From Geomonas paludis (GTDB lineage: Bacteria; Desulfobacterota; Desulfuromonadia; Geobacterales; Geobacteraceae), in contig NZ_BLXY01000015.1 of NCBI RefSeq assembly GCF_014193585.1, positions 1-64,000 of the forward strand: a stretch of DNA of 64,000 bases. The letters run 5' to 3'. Position numbers and translations under genes: made by a program. Under the pieces are notes generated by a model, which was given only the letters and a program-made list of their open reading frames with translations, made no database searches and had not been told where the DNA came from. This document shows positions 17,898 through 26,666 of this stretch, piece by piece. Positions within the stretch are counted from its first letter, which is position 1, and each line of letters begins with the position of its first letter.

Positions 17898-19264
17898 ACG
17901 CCAAGGCGATCCTGAAGCGCGCCCTGGCCGCAGGGGGCGAGTTCGCCGACATCTACTACGAGGACGGCGCCTACACCTCGGTTACCTGCGAGGACGGCAA
18001 GGTGGAGCGGGTGCTGTCGGCGGCGGACCGCGGCATCGGCATCCGCGTCATCTCCGGCTTCTCGACCGCCTATGCCTACACCAACCAGCTGAGCCAGGAC
18101 TCCCTGCTGCAGTTGGCCGAAACGGTGAGCCGAGGCGTGCGCAGCGGCGTCCCCCACCCCGATTTCAATCTTTGCGTACGCAAGTCGGCGCAGGGATATG
18201 CGGTGGCGATCCCGCCGGACCAGGTGGAGCTGGCGCACAAGGTCGCGCTGGTAGGGCGGGCAGACCGCGCCGCGCGCGGCTACGACCCGCGCATCAGACA
18301 GGTGCTGGCGGTGTACCGTGATACCCGGGTCAAGACCCAGAGCGTGAACTCGCTGGGAGAGTTCCACGAGGAGAGCTCCTGCTCGACCGTCTTCCTCACC
18401 CAGGTGGTGGCGCAGGACGGCACCGTGACCCAGACCGGGTACGAACCCGTGGGAGCCGCCCGCGGCTTCGAGCTCTTCGACGATTGCCCGGTCGAGGAAC
18501 TGGCGCTCAGGGCTGCGGCGCGCGGCGTGATGATGCTGGGTGCGCGGAAATCTCCGGCGGGGCAGTTCCCGGTGGTGCTTTCCAGCGAGGCGGGGGGGAC
18601 CATGGTGCACGAGGCCATCGGCCACGGTCTGGAGGCGGACCTGGTGCAGGCGGGGAGTTCGGTGTATCGGGGGAGGATCGGGGAGCAGGTCGCCTCGGAA
18701 CTGATCACGGTCATCGATGACGCCACCATCCCTTACGCGCGCGGCTCCTTCGGCTTCGACAGCGAGGGGACGCCGGCCCGGAAAACGGTGCTGGTGGAAA
18801 ACGGCATTCTCAAGGGATACCTGTACGACCGGCTCTCGGCCCTGAAGGATAACTGCGCCTCCACCGGCAACGGAAGGCGCGAGTCCTACCGCAACCGCCC
18901 CATCGTGCGCATGACCAACACCTTGATCGCGCCGGGCCAGAGCGATCCGGCGGAGATTGTCAAGAGCGTGGCCAATGGCCTGTTCGTGAAGCGCATGGGC
19001 GGGGGACAGGTGAACACGGTGAACGGGGACTTCGTCTTCGAGGTGACCGAGGGATACCTGATCGAGAACGGCGTGGTGGGCGAACCGGTCCGGGGAGCGA
19101 CCCTGGCGGGGAACGGCCCCGAGGTGCTGCGCCGGATCGCCATGGTGGGCAACGACCTCGGTTTCGGCATCGGCACCTGCGGCAAGGACGGCCAGGGCGT
19201 GCCGGTCTCCGACGCGCAGCCGACGCTCCTCATCCCCGCCATCACCGTCGGCGGTGCGCGGTAA
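17882..19264 (+). CDS. tldD: Metalloprotease TldD
   Basis: A cytosolic zinc metallopeptidase of the TldD/PmbA family, 460 residues, which with its partner PmbA (TldE) degrades or matures unfolded or modified peptides. The zinc motif is HEAIGHGLEAD near residue 243. The family features LISGFSTAYAYT-like N-terminal strand, GSFGFDSEGTPA, CASTGNGRRESYRNRPIVRMTNT-type loop and C-terminal GNDLGFGIGTCGK..GQGVPVSDAQPT are all present. It starts with GTG inside the preceding small gene, with AGGTGA six bases before. No pmbA gene is nearby. The catalytic histidines are intact. Confidence 0.96.
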   Translation: MLESVDAKAILKRALAAGGEFADIYYEDGAYTSVTCEDGKVERVLSAADRGIGIRVISGFSTAYAYTNQLSQDSLLQLAETVSRGVRSGVPHPDFNLCVRKSAQGYAVAIPPDQVELAHKVALVGRADRAARGYDPRIRQVLAVYRDTRVKTQSVNSLGEFHEESSCSTVFLTQVVAQDGTVTQTGYEPVGAARGFELFDDCPVEELALRAAARGVMMLGARKSPAGQFPVVLSSEAGGTMVHEAIGHGLEADLVQAGSSVYRGRIGEQVASELITVIDDATIPYARGSFGFDSEGTPARKTVLVENGILKGYLYDRLSALKDNCASTGNGRRESYRNRPIVRMTNTLIAPGQSDPAEIVKSVANGLFVKRMGGGQVNTVNGDFVFEVTEGYLIENGVVGEPVRGATLAGNGPEVLRRIAMVGNDLGFGIGTCGKDGQGVPVSDAQPTLLIPAITVGGAR

Positions 19265-19280
19265 GGCTCCGCGCCGGGGA

Positions 19281-19389
19281 GGGACTGGCTCCGCCAGGTG
19301 CCTGTCCCTCTTAGCGGAACGCTCCCTCCAGCTCAGCCACCTTGCCCAAACAGTAAGGGGACAGGCACCTAGCGGAGCCAGTCCCCCTC
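19281..19389. repeat. Inverted pair of GGGGACAGGCACCT repeats
   Basis: Two copies of the repeat also seen at 271-302, in opposite orientation: 19281-19312 (GGGACTGGCTCC...GTGCCTGTCCC) and 19356-19389 (GGGGACAGGCACCT...AGCCAGTCCCC). They lie in the convergent gap between tldD and the C13 peptidase gene. Paired they could fold into a long hairpin and serve as a bidirectional terminator. Confidence 0.75.
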
Positions 19390-19401
19390 CGAAGCTGCTG
19401 T

Positions 19402-20904
19402 CTACTTTGCTCCCCGCTGCTCCAGTTCCTTTTGCAGCCTCTTCAACACCGGCCAGATCTCCTTCCCGGCCCAGATCTGGGGGTTGGACGGGGTCTCGTC
19501 CTTCTCTGTTTCCCATTTCCTGATGGTGTCGCGGCTCTTTTCGAAGGCATCGGTAAAGCTGTAGGTGCTGCGCAGCGCGTCACCGACGAAGGCCTCCCCG
19601 AACCAGGTGTAGTTCTCCCCGAAACCGCAGCCGAAGGATTCGTGGGTCGCGTCCGCCGCCGTGATCAGCAGGCTGCCGTCTTCCTGCAGCGGCTGGATGA
19701 ACCCTCCCGAGAAGCAGGCCGACACCACCACCACCTTGTACCTGATCCCCGCCTTGCGCAACAGGCGCCGCAGCAGTTCCGGCGTCACCTGTTTGAGTTC
19801 CAGGGGAGGATTGCTCACCTCCAGTTCGTGGTCGCGGGAACCGTGCGAACTTACGTACAGAAACAGTACGTCCTCGTCCCGGTTCATCACCTCCCCTACC
19901 CGCACCAGGGCACGCTCCAGGTTGCCGACCGTGGCGAAGGGGAGCGCGGTGGCGCTCTGCGGGTTGTTGACCAGCAGCACCGACCGCCCCGCGGTTCCGA
20001 AGCGGGTATCGAAGAGTTGCCGGGTCACACTGAGTTCCTTCAGGAAGACGTCCTGCGAGGCATCCCCGGCAAAGCCGATGAAATAGAGGTCGGGGTGGCC
20101 GGGACGCCCAGGCAGCAGGGGGGCGAGTTGCTCATCAAGGAGCCGGTTCTGTGCGGTGAGCACCTCGTCGGTGAGCGTCAATGCGCCGCTTTCGTTACCT
20201 TCCTCTTTGCTCACCCAGAGGTCGCCGCGCTGGTAATAATAGAGCGGCACCGCCACCAGCACCAGGAACAGGAGCACCAACCGGAGGCGACGCGCAACTC
20301 CACGGGGACCTTCCAGGCGCAGCAGGAATAGCAGCGCTGCTGCGAGCCACCAGCCGAAGAAGCGGTAGTAGTGGGGGGCGGCGAGGTGGTCCGAGAGCCG
20401 TTCAAAGGGGCGCCACTGGGCGAGCCACTCCAGGATGCCGTGGCAGACCTCGATGGGGATGCTGAAGGCGACCAGCGCGGCGGCGATGCCGGAGATGGCC
20501 AGGGGACGGTGCACCAGGTACCGGCCCGCCATCCCGAAGAGCAGGAAAAGCGGCAGGTAGAAAAGAAAGTACGGCACCGAGTAGAAAGAGAAGTTCCCGC
20601 CGCGGCCGACCAGCAGCAGGGAGACCAGCAGATTCAGCACCAGGTCCGCGACAATCAACAGCACCAGGCTCAGCGGCGTGGAGTCGAGCTTTTCGAAACC
20701 GGAGCGGAGAAAGCATGCGCCGCGCAGGCCGCCGTACAGATCGGACCGGAAGCGGGACAGGGTGCTTCTTAGCGTTACCGGCCCGGCAGGTGCACTGTCT
20801 TGCGCGGTGTACGGCTGTGTCTCGAAAGCTGTGTCGGACGCAGTTTCGGCAGGTGGTTCGGTGGGGCCATCGGGTGTCATGTCGGTGCGGCGATCCTCAG
20901 TCAT
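19402..20904 (-). CDS. Integral-membrane C13 (legumain-type) cysteine peptidase
   Basis: A 500-residue protein. The first 45 residues are Thr/Ala/Pro-rich and disordered-looking. About five hydrophobic helices follow between residues 75 and 225 (VLLIVADLVLNLLVSLLL, FYLPLFLLFGMAG, AAALLFLLRL, LVLLFLVLVAVPLYYY). The soluble C-terminal domain (about 265-500) has the C13 dyad: His in YVSSHGSRDHE and Cys in VVVSACFSGGF, with strand YFIGFAGDASQDVF before them. This is the peptidase C13 arrangement found in gammaproteobacteria and Geobacter; substrates are unknown. It stands alone between repeat-rich gaps. Confidence 0.88.
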   Translation of the reverse strand: MTEDRRTDMTPDGPTEPPAETASDTAFETQPYTAQDSAPAGPVTLRSTLSRFRSDLYGGLRGACFLRSGFEKLDSTPLSLVLLIVADLVLNLLVSLLLVGRGGNFSFYSVPYFLFYLPLFLLFGMAGRYLVHRPLAISGIAAALVAFSIPIEVCHGILEWLAQWRPFERLSDHLAAPHYYRFFGWWLAAALLFLLRLEGPRGVARRLRLVLLFLVLVAVPLYYYQRGDLWVSKEEGNESGALTLTDEVLTAQNRLLDEQLAPLLPGRPGHPDLYFIGFAGDASQDVFLKELSVTRQLFDTRFGTAGRSVLLVNNPQSATALPFATVGNLERALVRVGEVMNRDEDVLFLYVSSHGSRDHELEVSNPPLELKQVTPELLRRLLRKAGIRYKVVVVSACFSGGFIQPLQEDGSLLITAADATHESFGCGFGENYTWFGEAFVGDALRSTYSFTDAFEKSRDTIRKWETEKDETPSNPQIWAGKEIWPVLKRLQKELEQRGAK

Positions 20905-21084
20905 GGTCGTGCATCATACCACGACAGCGCCGGTTTGGAAGAGTCTTTAACATGCCCTTCATTGATTTTATTAACTTTTTAGTTTTTCAATCCGGTGCAA
21001 TCCTGCTACCATTGCAACGCGTTCGCCGGCACGCCTGCGCGCCTGCCACGGATACCCATTCTCACCGATGAAAGAGGTTTCAGC

Positions 21085-22437
21085 ATGCCTACCACGAAAT
21101 GGAGCAAATCGAGCTGGCGCTCGTTTCCCGCCCTGCAGCAGCCGGTGTGGCCGGCAGGGCCCGCACTGGACGAATCCCTGAAAACGCTGTCGCAGCTGCC
21201 GCCGCTGGTCTTCGCGGGCGAGTGCCAGACCTTGAAAGCACAGCTGTCCGAGGCGGTCGACGGCAACGCCTTCGTGCTGCAGTGCGGCGACTGCGCCGAG
21301 GATTTTTCCCGCTGCACCGGTCCCGACATCCGTGAGTTGCTGAAGGTCATCCTGCAGATGTCGGTGGTCGTCGCCTACGCCGGCGAGAAGCGGGTCATCA
21401 AGATCGGGCGCATGGCGGGGCAGTACGCCAAGCCCCGCTCCTCAGACACCGAGATGGTGAACGGGGTGGAGCTCCCCAGCTACCGCGGCGACATGGTGAA
21501 CAGCCCGGAGGCCACCCTGGAGGCGAGAACACCCGACCCGCGCCGCATGCTGGAGGGATACTACCGCGCCGCCGCCACGCTGAACCTGGTGCGCTCCTTC
21601 ACCCTGGGCGGCTACGCCGCGCTGGACCGGGTGCAGGCCTGGCACCGCGCCTCGCTGGACGCCCTCCCCGCCGGCCAGAAGTACGAGGACCTGGTGCGCC
21701 AGATCTGGAAGACCATCAACTTCATGACCGCCATCGGCCTGGATCCCCAGCACACCCCGCAGTTGAACCAGGTGACCCTGTACACCTCGCACGAGGCGCT
21801 GCTGCTCGACTACGAGGAGGCGCTGACCCGCATGGACTCCACCACCGGCGGCTGGTACGACTGCAGCGGCCACATGCTCTGGATCGGCGACCGCACCCGG
21901 CAGCTGGAGGGGGCCCACATCGAGTTCCTGCGCGGCGTGAAGAACCCGCTGGGCATGAAGATCGGTCCCAACTACGACCTGGACAACATCAAGGCGATCG
22001 TGGAGCGCTTGAACCCGGACAACGAAGCGGGGCGCCTCACCCTGATCACGCGCTTCGGCGCCGACAAGGTGTCCAACTACCTCCCCAAGCTGCTGCGCGA
22101 GATGAGCCGCGAGGGGTACCGCGTAGTCTGGAGCTGCGACCCGATGCACGGCAACACCTACCAGAACGAGTTCGGGCAGAAGTCGCGCAAGTTCGAGGAT
22201 ATCCTGCGCGAGATCAAGACCTTCTGGGAGATCCACAAGGCCGAGGGAACCGTGGCGGGCGGGGTGCACCTGGAGTTGACCGGCGACCACGTCACCGAGT
22301 GCACCGGCGGCAGCAGGCAGCTTATGGACAAGCACCTGCACCTGAACTACCAGACCAACTGCGACCCGCGCCTCAACGCGGAACAAAGCGTGGAGCTCGC
22401 CTTCGAGCTGGCCGAGATGCTGCACCCGTGCAAGTAA
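21085..22437 (+). CDS. aroG: 3-deoxy-7-phosphoheptulonate synthase, type II
   Basis: First step of the shikimate pathway: condenses phosphoenolpyruvate and erythrose-4-phosphate. The 450-residue product is the long plant/actinobacterial-type (class II) enzyme, seen in LQCGDCAEDFSRC, GQYAKPRSSDTE, RMLEGYYRAAATLNLVR and the C-terminal CDPMHGNT and GGVHLELTGDHVTEC stretches. I start at ATG 21085, where AAAGAGG ends seven bases before; an in-frame extension to 20995 has no ribosome-binding site. The gene ends 24 bases before pepA. Class II enzymes are often called aroG or aroF; the symbol is a convention, the class is clear. Confidence 0.96.
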   Translation: MPTTKWSKSSWRSFPALQQPVWPAGPALDESLKTLSQLPPLVFAGECQTLKAQLSEAVDGNAFVLQCGDCAEDFSRCTGPDIRELLKVILQMSVVVAYAGEKRVIKIGRMAGQYAKPRSSDTEMVNGVELPSYRGDMVNSPEATLEARTPDPRRMLEGYYRAAATLNLVRSFTLGGYAALDRVQAWHRASLDALPAGQKYEDLVRQIWKTINFMTAIGLDPQHTPQLNQVTLYTSHEALLLDYEEALTRMDSTTGGWYDCSGHMLWIGDRTRQLEGAHIEFLRGVKNPLGMKIGPNYDLDNIKAIVERLNPDNEAGRLTLITRFGADKVSNYLPKLLREMSREGYRVVWSCDPMHGNTYQNEFGQKSRKFEDILREIKTFWEIHKAEGTVAGGVHLELTGDHVTECTGGSRQLMDKHLHLNYQTNCDPRLNAEQSVELAFELAEMLHPCK

Positions 22438-22461
22438 CCAAACCCTAGCGAGGTATCTCCC

Positions 22462-23934
22462 ATGAAAACCGAAATCAGCTCTGCCCATCCGCTGCGGCAC
22501 ACCACCTCCGCCCTGGTCCTCGGCTGTTTCGAGGATGACAAGGACCAGTTGTACCACGACTGCGACTCCGCTCTCGAGGGGCTGCTCGGGCGCCTGGCGC
22601 AGAGCCGGGAGTTCACCGGCAAGAACGGCTCCGCCAAGGTGGTGCATACGCTGGGGAAGCTCCCCGCCGAACGCCTGGTGCTGGTGGGTCTGGGGAAGAA
22701 AAAGGACATGAGCGCCGAGCGCCTGCGCCAGGGTGCCGGCAACGCGGTGACCGCGCTGCGCGGAGCGCGCGTCTCCTCCTTCAGCAGCGCCCTGCACCTC
22801 GCCGTTGCCGCCCCTGAGGCCGCCGGTAACGCGGCGCTGGGAATGCTGCTCGGCAGCTACAGCTTCGAGCAGTACAAGACCAAGGAAAAAGAAGAGCGTT
22901 TTGCCTTCGACACCATGACCGTGCTGCTCCCCTCCGACCAGGAGGCGACCGGGCGCCAGGCGCTGGAGCGGGCCCGGATCATCTGTGACGGCGTCACGCT
23001 GGCGCGCGACCTGGTTTCCCACCCCGGCAACGTGGTGACCCCCGCCTACTTGGCCCAGGCGGCAAGGGAACTGGCCGAGCGTAACGGGCTGGAGTGCCGG
23101 GTTTACGAGCAGGAAGAACTGGAGCAGATGGGGATGAATGCCCTGATCGGCGTCGGCAAAGGGGCAGCCGTGGCGCCGCGCCTCATCGTGCTGCAGTACC
23201 GCGGCGGCAAGGGGCGCCCGGTCGCCCTGGTCGGCAAGGGGATCACCTTCGATTCCGGCGGCATTTCCATCAAGCCCGGCGCCGGCATGGAGGCGATGAA
23301 AACGGACATGGCCGGCAGTGCAGCGGTCCTCGGGACAATGGAAGCGGCGGCACGGCTCAAGCTCCCGGTGAACCTGGTGGGGATCATCCCCACCGCCGAG
23401 AACATGCCCGACGGCAACGCCTTCAAGCCCGGCGACATCCTCACCTCCATGTCCGGAACCACCATCGAGATCACCAACACCGACGCCGAGGGTCGCCTGA
23501 TCCTGTGCGATGCGCTCCACTTCGGCCGGCAGCAGTTCAAGCCGGCCGCCATGGTCGACCTGGCCACACTGACCGGTGCCTGCGTGGTCGCCCTGGGGCA
23601 TGAGGCGAGCGGCCTGATGGGGAACGACCAGCGCCTGGTGGATGCCCTGAAGCGGGCCGGCGACGAGACCGGCGAGCGGGTCTGGCCCCTGCCGCTGTGG
23701 GAGGAGTATGGCGAGGTGATGAAGAGTGACGTCGCCGACCTCAAGAATGCCGGCAGCAGGGATGGCGGCGCCATCAGCGCGGGGTGGTTTTTGAAGCAGT
23801 TCGTCGGCGACACCCGCTGGGCCCACCTGGACATCGCCGGTACCGCCTGGAACGACAAGGCCCGCCCCTACGGCCCCAAAGGCGCCACAGGCGTCGGCGT
23901 CCGGGTGCTGCTGGAGTTCCTGCAGGCGCGATAA
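22462..23934 (+). CDS. pepA: Leucyl aminopeptidase (M17)
   Basis: Cytosolic aminopeptidase of 490 residues that removes N-terminal leucine and other residues; in some bacteria the same protein also binds DNA. The two-metal catalytic domain contains VGKGITFDSGGISIKPG, MKTDMAGSAAVLG and the family signature NTDAEGRLIL (about residues 340-350). The N-terminal macrodomain-like half (1-170) is present, so the length is full. Metal ligands Lys, Asp, Asp and Glu occur in the expected motifs. AGCGAGGTA precedes the ATG. It is 24 bases after aroG and ends just before a perfect hairpin and minisatellite. Confidence 0.97.
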   Translation: MKTEISSAHPLRHTTSALVLGCFEDDKDQLYHDCDSALEGLLGRLAQSREFTGKNGSAKVVHTLGKLPAERLVLVGLGKKKDMSAERLRQGAGNAVTALRGARVSSFSSALHLAVAAPEAAGNAALGMLLGSYSFEQYKTKEKEERFAFDTMTVLLPSDQEATGRQALERARIICDGVTLARDLVSHPGNVVTPAYLAQAARELAERNGLECRVYEQEELEQMGMNALIGVGKGAAVAPRLIVLQYRGGKGRPVALVGKGITFDSGGISIKPGAGMEAMKTDMAGSAAVLGTMEAAARLKLPVNLVGIIPTAENMPDGNAFKPGDILTSMSGTTIEITNTDAEGRLILCDALHFGRQQFKPAAMVDLATLTGACVVALGHEASGLMGNDQRLVDALKRAGDETGERVWPLPLWEEYGEVMKSDVADLKNAGSRDGGAISAGWFLKQFVGDTRWAHLDIAGTAWNDKARPYGPKGATGVGVRVLLEFLQAR

Positions 23935-23939
23935 AGATA

Positions 23940-23963
23940 GGCGCGCCCGTCACCGGGCGCGCC
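23940..23963. terminator. Perfect 10-bp hairpin after pepA
   Basis: GGCGCGCCCG pairs with CGGGCGCGCC across a four-base TCAC loop, five bases after the pepA stop. There is no T tract after it, so it may act as a transcript-stabilising or Rho-assisted end rather than a canonical intrinsic terminator. Confidence 0.6.
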
Positions 23964-24049
23964 CCCACCAGCCCCACCAGCCCCACCAGCCCCACCAGTC
24001 AGACCAGTCAGACCAGTCAGACCAGTCAGACCAGTCAGACCAGTCAGAC
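23963..24049. repeat. 9-bp minisatellite, two unit types
   Basis: Four exact head-to-tail copies of CCCCACCAG (23963-23998) are followed by five exact copies of TCAGACCAG (23999-24043) and a partial sixth TCAGAC (24044-24049). The two units share the xCAxACCAG frame. It directly abuts the pepA hairpin and is non-coding as placed, since the pepA frame has already stopped. Confidence 0.95.
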
Positions 24050-24139
24050 GTCCGACAGTGCTCCGATTGACATCCCCCACCTGCTATGTACTCTATAAAA
24101 GCTTTTTAATCCTAGGGCCGCAGGCCCCGGGAGCCCCCC

Positions 24140-24880
24140 ATGCCCAAGACATTCTCCGTGATGACCTACAACGTCCACAGCTGCATCGGGACCGACCGTA
24201 AGCTCTCCCCGCTGCGCATCGCCGAGGTCATCGACCGGTGCAACCCGGACATCGTGGCGCTGCAGGAACTCGACGCCGGGCTGCCCCGCACCCAGATGAT
24301 CGACCAGGCCCACCTCATCGCCATGACACTGGAGATGTCGTTTCACTTCCACTCCTCCATCCACCTGAAGGAAGGGGGCTACGGCAACGCCGTGCTGAGC
24401 CGCGGCGACGTCCGGCTCATCAGGGCGGGCGCGGTGCCGACCGATCCGCTGCGCCCGTCATTCGAGCGCCGCGGCGCCATCTGGGCCGAGGTGACGCTGC
24501 GCGGCCACGTCATCCAGATGCTCGCCACCCACTTCGGGCTGAACCGGGGCGAACGGATGCAGCAGGCGCGGGCGATCACCGGCCATGAATGGCTGGAACA
24601 TCCCGAATGCAGTCACCCGGTAGTGCTGTGCGGCGACTTCAACGCCATGGCCGGCTCACCCGTGTATCGGCTGCTGACCCGGCAACTGCACGACGTGCAG
24701 CGCGGCCTCAAGGGGCGCCTCCCCCGCGGCACCTGGCCCTCACAGCTCCCTTTCATGCGCATCGACCACATGTTCGTGTCGCGGGAGCTCAAGGTGCGCC
24801 AGGTCTGGGTGCCGCGCACGCCGCTCACCAGGGTCGCCTCGGACCACCTGCCGTTGGTCGTCACGCTGGAGCTGCCATGA
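24140..24880 (+). CDS. Endonuclease/exonuclease/phosphatase (EEP) family protein
   Basis: A 246-residue Mg-dependent hydrolase of the EEP superfamily (DNase I / sphingomyelinase / inositol phosphatase fold). Family motifs are MTYNVHSCIG (Asn), IVALQELDAG (catalytic Glu), CGDFNAMAGSPVY (Asp, Asn) and the C-terminal SDHLPLVV (Asp-His). There is no signal peptide, so it is probably cytosolic. Its stop overlaps the start of the phospholipase D-like gene by ATGA, suggesting the pair act on the same lipid or phosphodiester substrate. TTGACA at 24067 with A/T-rich sequence downstream could be its promoter. The substrate cannot be read from the sequence. Confidence 0.92.
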   Translation: MPKTFSVMTYNVHSCIGTDRKLSPLRIAEVIDRCNPDIVALQELDAGLPRTQMIDQAHLIAMTLEMSFHFHSSIHLKEGGYGNAVLSRGDVRLIRAGAVPTDPLRPSFERRGAIWAEVTLRGHVIQMLATHFGLNRGERMQQARAITGHEWLEHPECSHPVVLCGDFNAMAGSPVYRLLTRQLHDVQRGLKGRLPRGTWPSQLPFMRIDHMFVSRELKVRQVWVPRTPLTRVASDHLPLVVTLELP

Positions 24881-26409
24881 CCGTACTTAAACCCGGCACC
24901 AACTGCATGGGCATCTACCCTGTGGAGGACACGGGGGTGCTGGTCGACGCGGAAGACTACTATCGCGCCTTCTACCACACCGCCCTGGCCGCTCGCAGCT
25001 ACCTGCTCCTGGCCGGATGGCAGTTCGACTCGGAGGTGCGCCTTCTGCGCGGGGACGAGGAGCACGGGGCCATCGGGGACACCAGGTTCCTGCAGTTCCT
25101 GCAGCGGCTCTGCCAGGCGAACCCGCAGCTGCATATCTACATCCTGGCCTGGGACTTCAGCACCGTCTTCTCGCTGGAAAGGGAGTGGTTCCAGGACATC
25201 ATCTTCAACTGGACCACCAACAAGCGGGTGCAGTTTCGTTTCGACAGCGTCCACGCGACCGGCGCCACCCACCACCAAAAATTCGTCATCGCCGACGGCG
25301 CCATAGCCTACGTGGGGGGGATGGACATCTGCTCCGCACGCTGGGACGACCGCCGGCACATGAAGGACAACCCGGACCGGGTCGACGTCGACGGCGCCAG
25401 GTACGGCTCCTACCATGACATCCAGACCTATCACACCGGGCCGGTGGTCGGTGTCCTGCTCGGGCTGTTCCGGCAGCGCTGGCGGGACTCGGGAGGCGGC
25501 GAACTGAAGCTGCCTCAGGCGGGGGCTTTGACGCCGACGCTTCCTGCCGGGGCCTTTCCCCTCCCCACGTCCAGGGTCGCGGTCTGCCGCACCGTCGCGC
25601 GCACGCCGCTCACCAACCAGCGCGAGGTGCACGAGATCCGGCACCTGTTCGTCAACGCCATCATGTCGGCGCAGCACCTCATCTACCTGGAAAACCAATA
25701 CTTCAGTTCGCAGGTGGTGTTCTGGTCGCTGGTGGCCCGGATGAGCATGGCCGAGCGCCCCCCGCTGCAGATCATCATGATACTCCCGGACCGGCTGCCG
25801 CTCACCGAGGAGCTGTTCCTGGGGCTGCCCCAGATGCGCATGATCCGCGCCCTGCAGCAGGTGGCCGGGAAGACCGGGCATACCCTGAGCGTCTACTCCT
25901 CGGCCGAGATGGACCACGGCAACCGCAAGATGACCTTCATCCACAGCAAGCTGCTCCTGATCGATGACCGCTTCCTCACCATAGGGTCGGCCAACGCCAC
26001 CAACCGCAGCATGGGACTGGATACGGAGCTCAACGTGGCCTGGGAAGCGGAGCCGGGGAGCCGGAAGGAGGAGCTGATGACGGCGATCCGGGGCTTGCGC
26101 GCCTCGCTGCTCGCCGAGCACGCCGGGCTTCTGGGCTGCGGCGAGGACTGGCGCTTCGAGAACGTGGAAAACCTGACCCGCCACCTGGAGTGCCTGGCCG
26201 ATGACCACGATGCCCGCCTGTGCCGCTACCAGCCCGACACCACCTTCGAGAACAGTGATCTCCCCGAGGTCCTGGAGCCGATCCAGCGGGTGGTGGACCC
26301 GGAGCACCCGGTTGGCAACGAGCTCATCTTCGAGAGCCTCACAAAATCCGAGCTTGGTTCCTTCGCAAGGGGTATATTTAAATTAAGCCAGATGATCATC
26401 GGGCTTTAA
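24877..26409 (+). CDS. Phospholipase D-like phosphatidyltransferase/hydrolase
   Basis: A 510-residue PLD-superfamily protein with two HKD motifs: HHQKFVIADGAIAYVGG near residue 130 and HSKLLLIDDRFLTIGSAN near 355. Such proteins cleave or transfer phosphodiesters of phospholipids (phospholipase D, cardiolipin synthase). The lack of N-terminal membrane helices and the IYLENQYFSS motif favour the phospholipase D branch over bacterial cardiolipin synthase Cls. The start is the ATG overlapping the stop of the EEP gene. I see no secretion signal. A small Cys/His-rich gene follows 22 bases later. Confidence 0.92.
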   Translation: MTVLKPGTNCMGIYPVEDTGVLVDAEDYYRAFYHTALAARSYLLLAGWQFDSEVRLLRGDEEHGAIGDTRFLQFLQRLCQANPQLHIYILAWDFSTVFSLEREWFQDIIFNWTTNKRVQFRFDSVHATGATHHQKFVIADGAIAYVGGMDICSARWDDRRHMKDNPDRVDVDGARYGSYHDIQTYHTGPVVGVLLGLFRQRWRDSGGGELKLPQAGALTPTLPAGAFPLPTSRVAVCRTVARTPLTNQREVHEIRHLFVNAIMSAQHLIYLENQYFSSQVVFWSLVARMSMAERPPLQIIMILPDRLPLTEELFLGLPQMRMIRALQQVAGKTGHTLSVYSSAEMDHGNRKMTFIHSKLLLIDDRFLTIGSANATNRSMGLDTELNVAWEAEPGSRKEELMTAIRGLRASLLAEHAGLLGCGEDWRFENVENLTRHLECLADDHDARLCRYQPDTTFENSDLPEVLEPIQRVVDPEHPVGNELIFESLTKSELGSFARGIFKLSQMIIGL

Positions 26410-26431
26410 CGAGGGAGAGGAGGCGACCGAC

Positions 26432-26641
26432 ATGACAGGCGAAAGGAGACAGACGGGAGTCGAGATGGATGATCATTCCTGCGGCGTCAGGGTTTGGAAC
26501 TCGTCCTGCGAACGCAACGTGTACAGCGATCAAAGCGAAAAATACCTCTGCACCACGTGCGGCACCATCGAGGGGCTGAAACACGAGATGCACCACGAGC
26601 ACTTCCCGCACCTGTGCGGGGACACCGACGAGATGAGTTGA
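26432..26641 (+). CDS. Small Cys/His-rich protein
   Basis: A 69-residue protein preceded by GGAGAGGAGG eight bases before its ATG. It has five Cys and six His: CGVRVWNSSC near 17-26, then YLCTTCG at about 39-45 and HEMHHEHFPHLCGD at about 51-63. The CxxC plus HxxHH/HxxxHxC arrangement suggests a metal-binding, zinc-ribbon-like fold. I do not recognise a named family. It follows the EEP-PLD pair by 22 bases and is the last gene before a strong terminator, so it is probably in the same transcript. Confidence 0.7.
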   Translation: MTGERRQTGVEMDDHSCGVRVWNSSCERNVYSDQSEKYLCTTCGTIEGLKHEMHHEHFPHLCGDTDEMS

Positions 26642-26666
26642 CGATCGGTTTCAGGCAGGCGCAAAA

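Noticed and set aside
21442..23826. A 794-codon frame opposite aroG and pepA
   Set aside because: It covers two recognisable enzymes on the plus strand and has no domain of its own.
23963..24049. CRISPR-like array
   Set aside because: Units are 9 bp with no unique spacers; this is a minisatellite, and no cas genes are present.
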